From positions 1,251,962 to 1,265,275 of the forward strand of contig NZ_CP083986.1 in NCBI RefSeq assembly GCF_020172685.1: 13,314 bases of DNA, written 5' to 3'. The DNA comes from [Mycobacterium] nativiensis (GTDB lineage: Bacteria > Actinomycetota > Actinomycetes > Mycobacteriales > Mycobacteriaceae). The translations under genes and the position numbers were made by a program. The notes under the pieces were generated by a model that worked only from the letters and a program-made list of their open reading frames with translations, was not told the DNA's origin and did no database searches. Positions 12,855 through 13,314 of this stretch are shown piece after piece; within the stretch, counting starts at the first letter, position 1; every line of letters starts with the position of its first letter.

Positions 12855-13314
12855 ATGATGTGGCGGCTGGCGGCGATGACGCTGATTCCCGGAACCCTGC
12901 TGTTCGGTACGGCGCCGGCACACGCCGACGACAAGAGCTACCTCAGCTATCTGGATTCGCACGGCTTCAAGTACTCGAACAGCCCGGGGCTCGTCACGCC
13001 ATCGGGGGCGATAACGTTCGGCAAGCTCATCTGCGAGAACCTGCGGCGCGGCCGTCCGGCCCGCGACCGGTTCGACAAGAAGATCGCCGACGGGATCTCC
13101 AAGGTCGTGGTCGACGCCGCTCAGAACGAGATGTGCCCGGAGACCCTGGTCGCCGCCGCGCCGACGAACGTTCCGTCGCCGACTCCGCCCACGCCACCGC
13201 CGGCGCCCGAACTTCTTCCGCCGCCGCCTCCGCCGCCGTTCCCGCCGGCTCCCGAGTTCCCGCCGCCTCCGCCGGCACCTGAGCCGCCGCCGTTCCCGCC
13301 GGCACCCGAACCCC
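12855..13314 (+). CDS. DUF732 secreted protein with proline-rich tail, 3' truncated by window end
   Basis: Reading from the ATG at 12855 gives 153 residues without a stop before the window ends. Residues 1-24 are a signal peptide (MMWRLAAMTLIPGTLLFGTA, then PAHA as the cleavage site). The DUF732 domain follows at about 25-100: DDKSYLSYLDSHGFKYSN, then LICENLRRGRP with Cys60 and QNEMCPETL with Cys94, the expected disulfide pair. From about residue 107 the protein becomes a Pro/Ala/Glu/Phe tail with an 18-residue unit, PPFPPAPEFPPPPPAPEP, that begins to repeat. Such tails are typical of exported mycobacterial proteins that reach into or across the cell wall, but the role here is unknown. The ATG at 12858 is an alternative start. 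It is the second DUF732 gene in this window. Confidence 0.85.
   Translation, partial: MMWRLAAMTLIPGTLLFGTAPAHADDKSYLSYLDSHGFKYSNSPGLVTPSGAITFGKLICENLRRGRPARDRFDKKIADGISKVVVDAAQNEMCPETLVAAAPTNVPSPTPPTPPPAPELLPPPPPPPFPPAPEFPPPPPAPEPPPFPPAPEP
13233..13309 (+). repeat. 54-bp proline-codon tandem repeat at the window end
   Basis: The 23-base stretch starting at 13233 (ccgccgttcccgccggc, then cccga after one variable base) recurs from 13287 with a single base change, a period of 54 bases or 18 codons. It encodes the Pro-rich tail of the DUF732 protein. The repeat is probably why the contig stops here, and copy number beyond the end is unknown. Confidence 0.7.

Noticed and set aside
12740..13282. 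180-codon plus-strand frame across the window end
   Set aside because: It starts inside the four-helix membrane protein gene and is out of frame with the signal peptide and DUF732 domain that begin at 12855. Its Ser/Arg-rich product is shadow-like.

Overview
This is high-GC actinobacterial DNA from a Mycobacterium (broad sense). A mycothiol S-conjugate amidase, a PPE protein, two DUF732 secreted proteins and a Rv1086-type short-chain cis-prenyltransferase all point there. As I recall the M. tuberculosis map, the backbone follows Rv1078-Rv1086: pra, metB, greA(-), Rv1081c(-), mca, Rv1083, Rv1084, Rv1085c(-), Rv1086. Bases 1-19 are the Tn5/Nextera mosaic end, a library adapter, so the window starts at a contig edge and genuine sequence begins at base 20. 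The window ends inside a proline-codon repeat.

Layout. 20-1643: the 3' part of pra (RDD membrane protein) overlaps metB (cystathionine gamma-synthase family). 1639-2724: greA and a DUF4307 membrane protein lie on the minus strand, and the gap between them holds three alternating copies of a 9-bp half-site. 2829-3997: mca overlaps a small membrane protein. 4092-6746 appears to be an insertion relative to the M. tuberculosis order: a DUF732 protein (+), then a minus-strand pair pstS followed by a PPE gene about 9 bp downstream. 6904-9304: a YyaL/SSP411-like thioredoxin-domain protein, then a ketosteroid isomerase with a complete catalytic triad. 9321-10031: a PAQR/hemolysin III membrane protein (-). 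10103-12283: the Z-farnesyl diphosphate synthase homologue followed after 6 bp by a nine-helix membrane protein of unknown role. 12394-12801: a four-helix membrane protein. 12855-end: a second DUF732 protein with a proline-rich tail, cut by the window edge.

How the parts may work together. The most interesting unit is pstS-PPE. A lipid-anchored phosphate-binding protein appears co-transcribed with a PPE protein, a family with members implicated in moving small solutes across the mycobacterial outer membrane. An imperfect PHO-box-like direct repeat lies upstream. This suggests a phosphate-uptake module joining the outer membrane to the periplasm, which is inference only. A second theme is promoter layout. 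Five starts (pstS, the YyaL gene, the ketosteroid isomerase, the prenyltransferase and the terminal DUF732 gene) have a TAnnnT -10 element ending 6-8 nt before the start codon and no Shine-Dalgarno sequence, the layout of leaderless mycobacterial transcripts. No tRNA, rRNA, insertion sequence, CRISPR array or gene-free stretch over 300 bases was seen.
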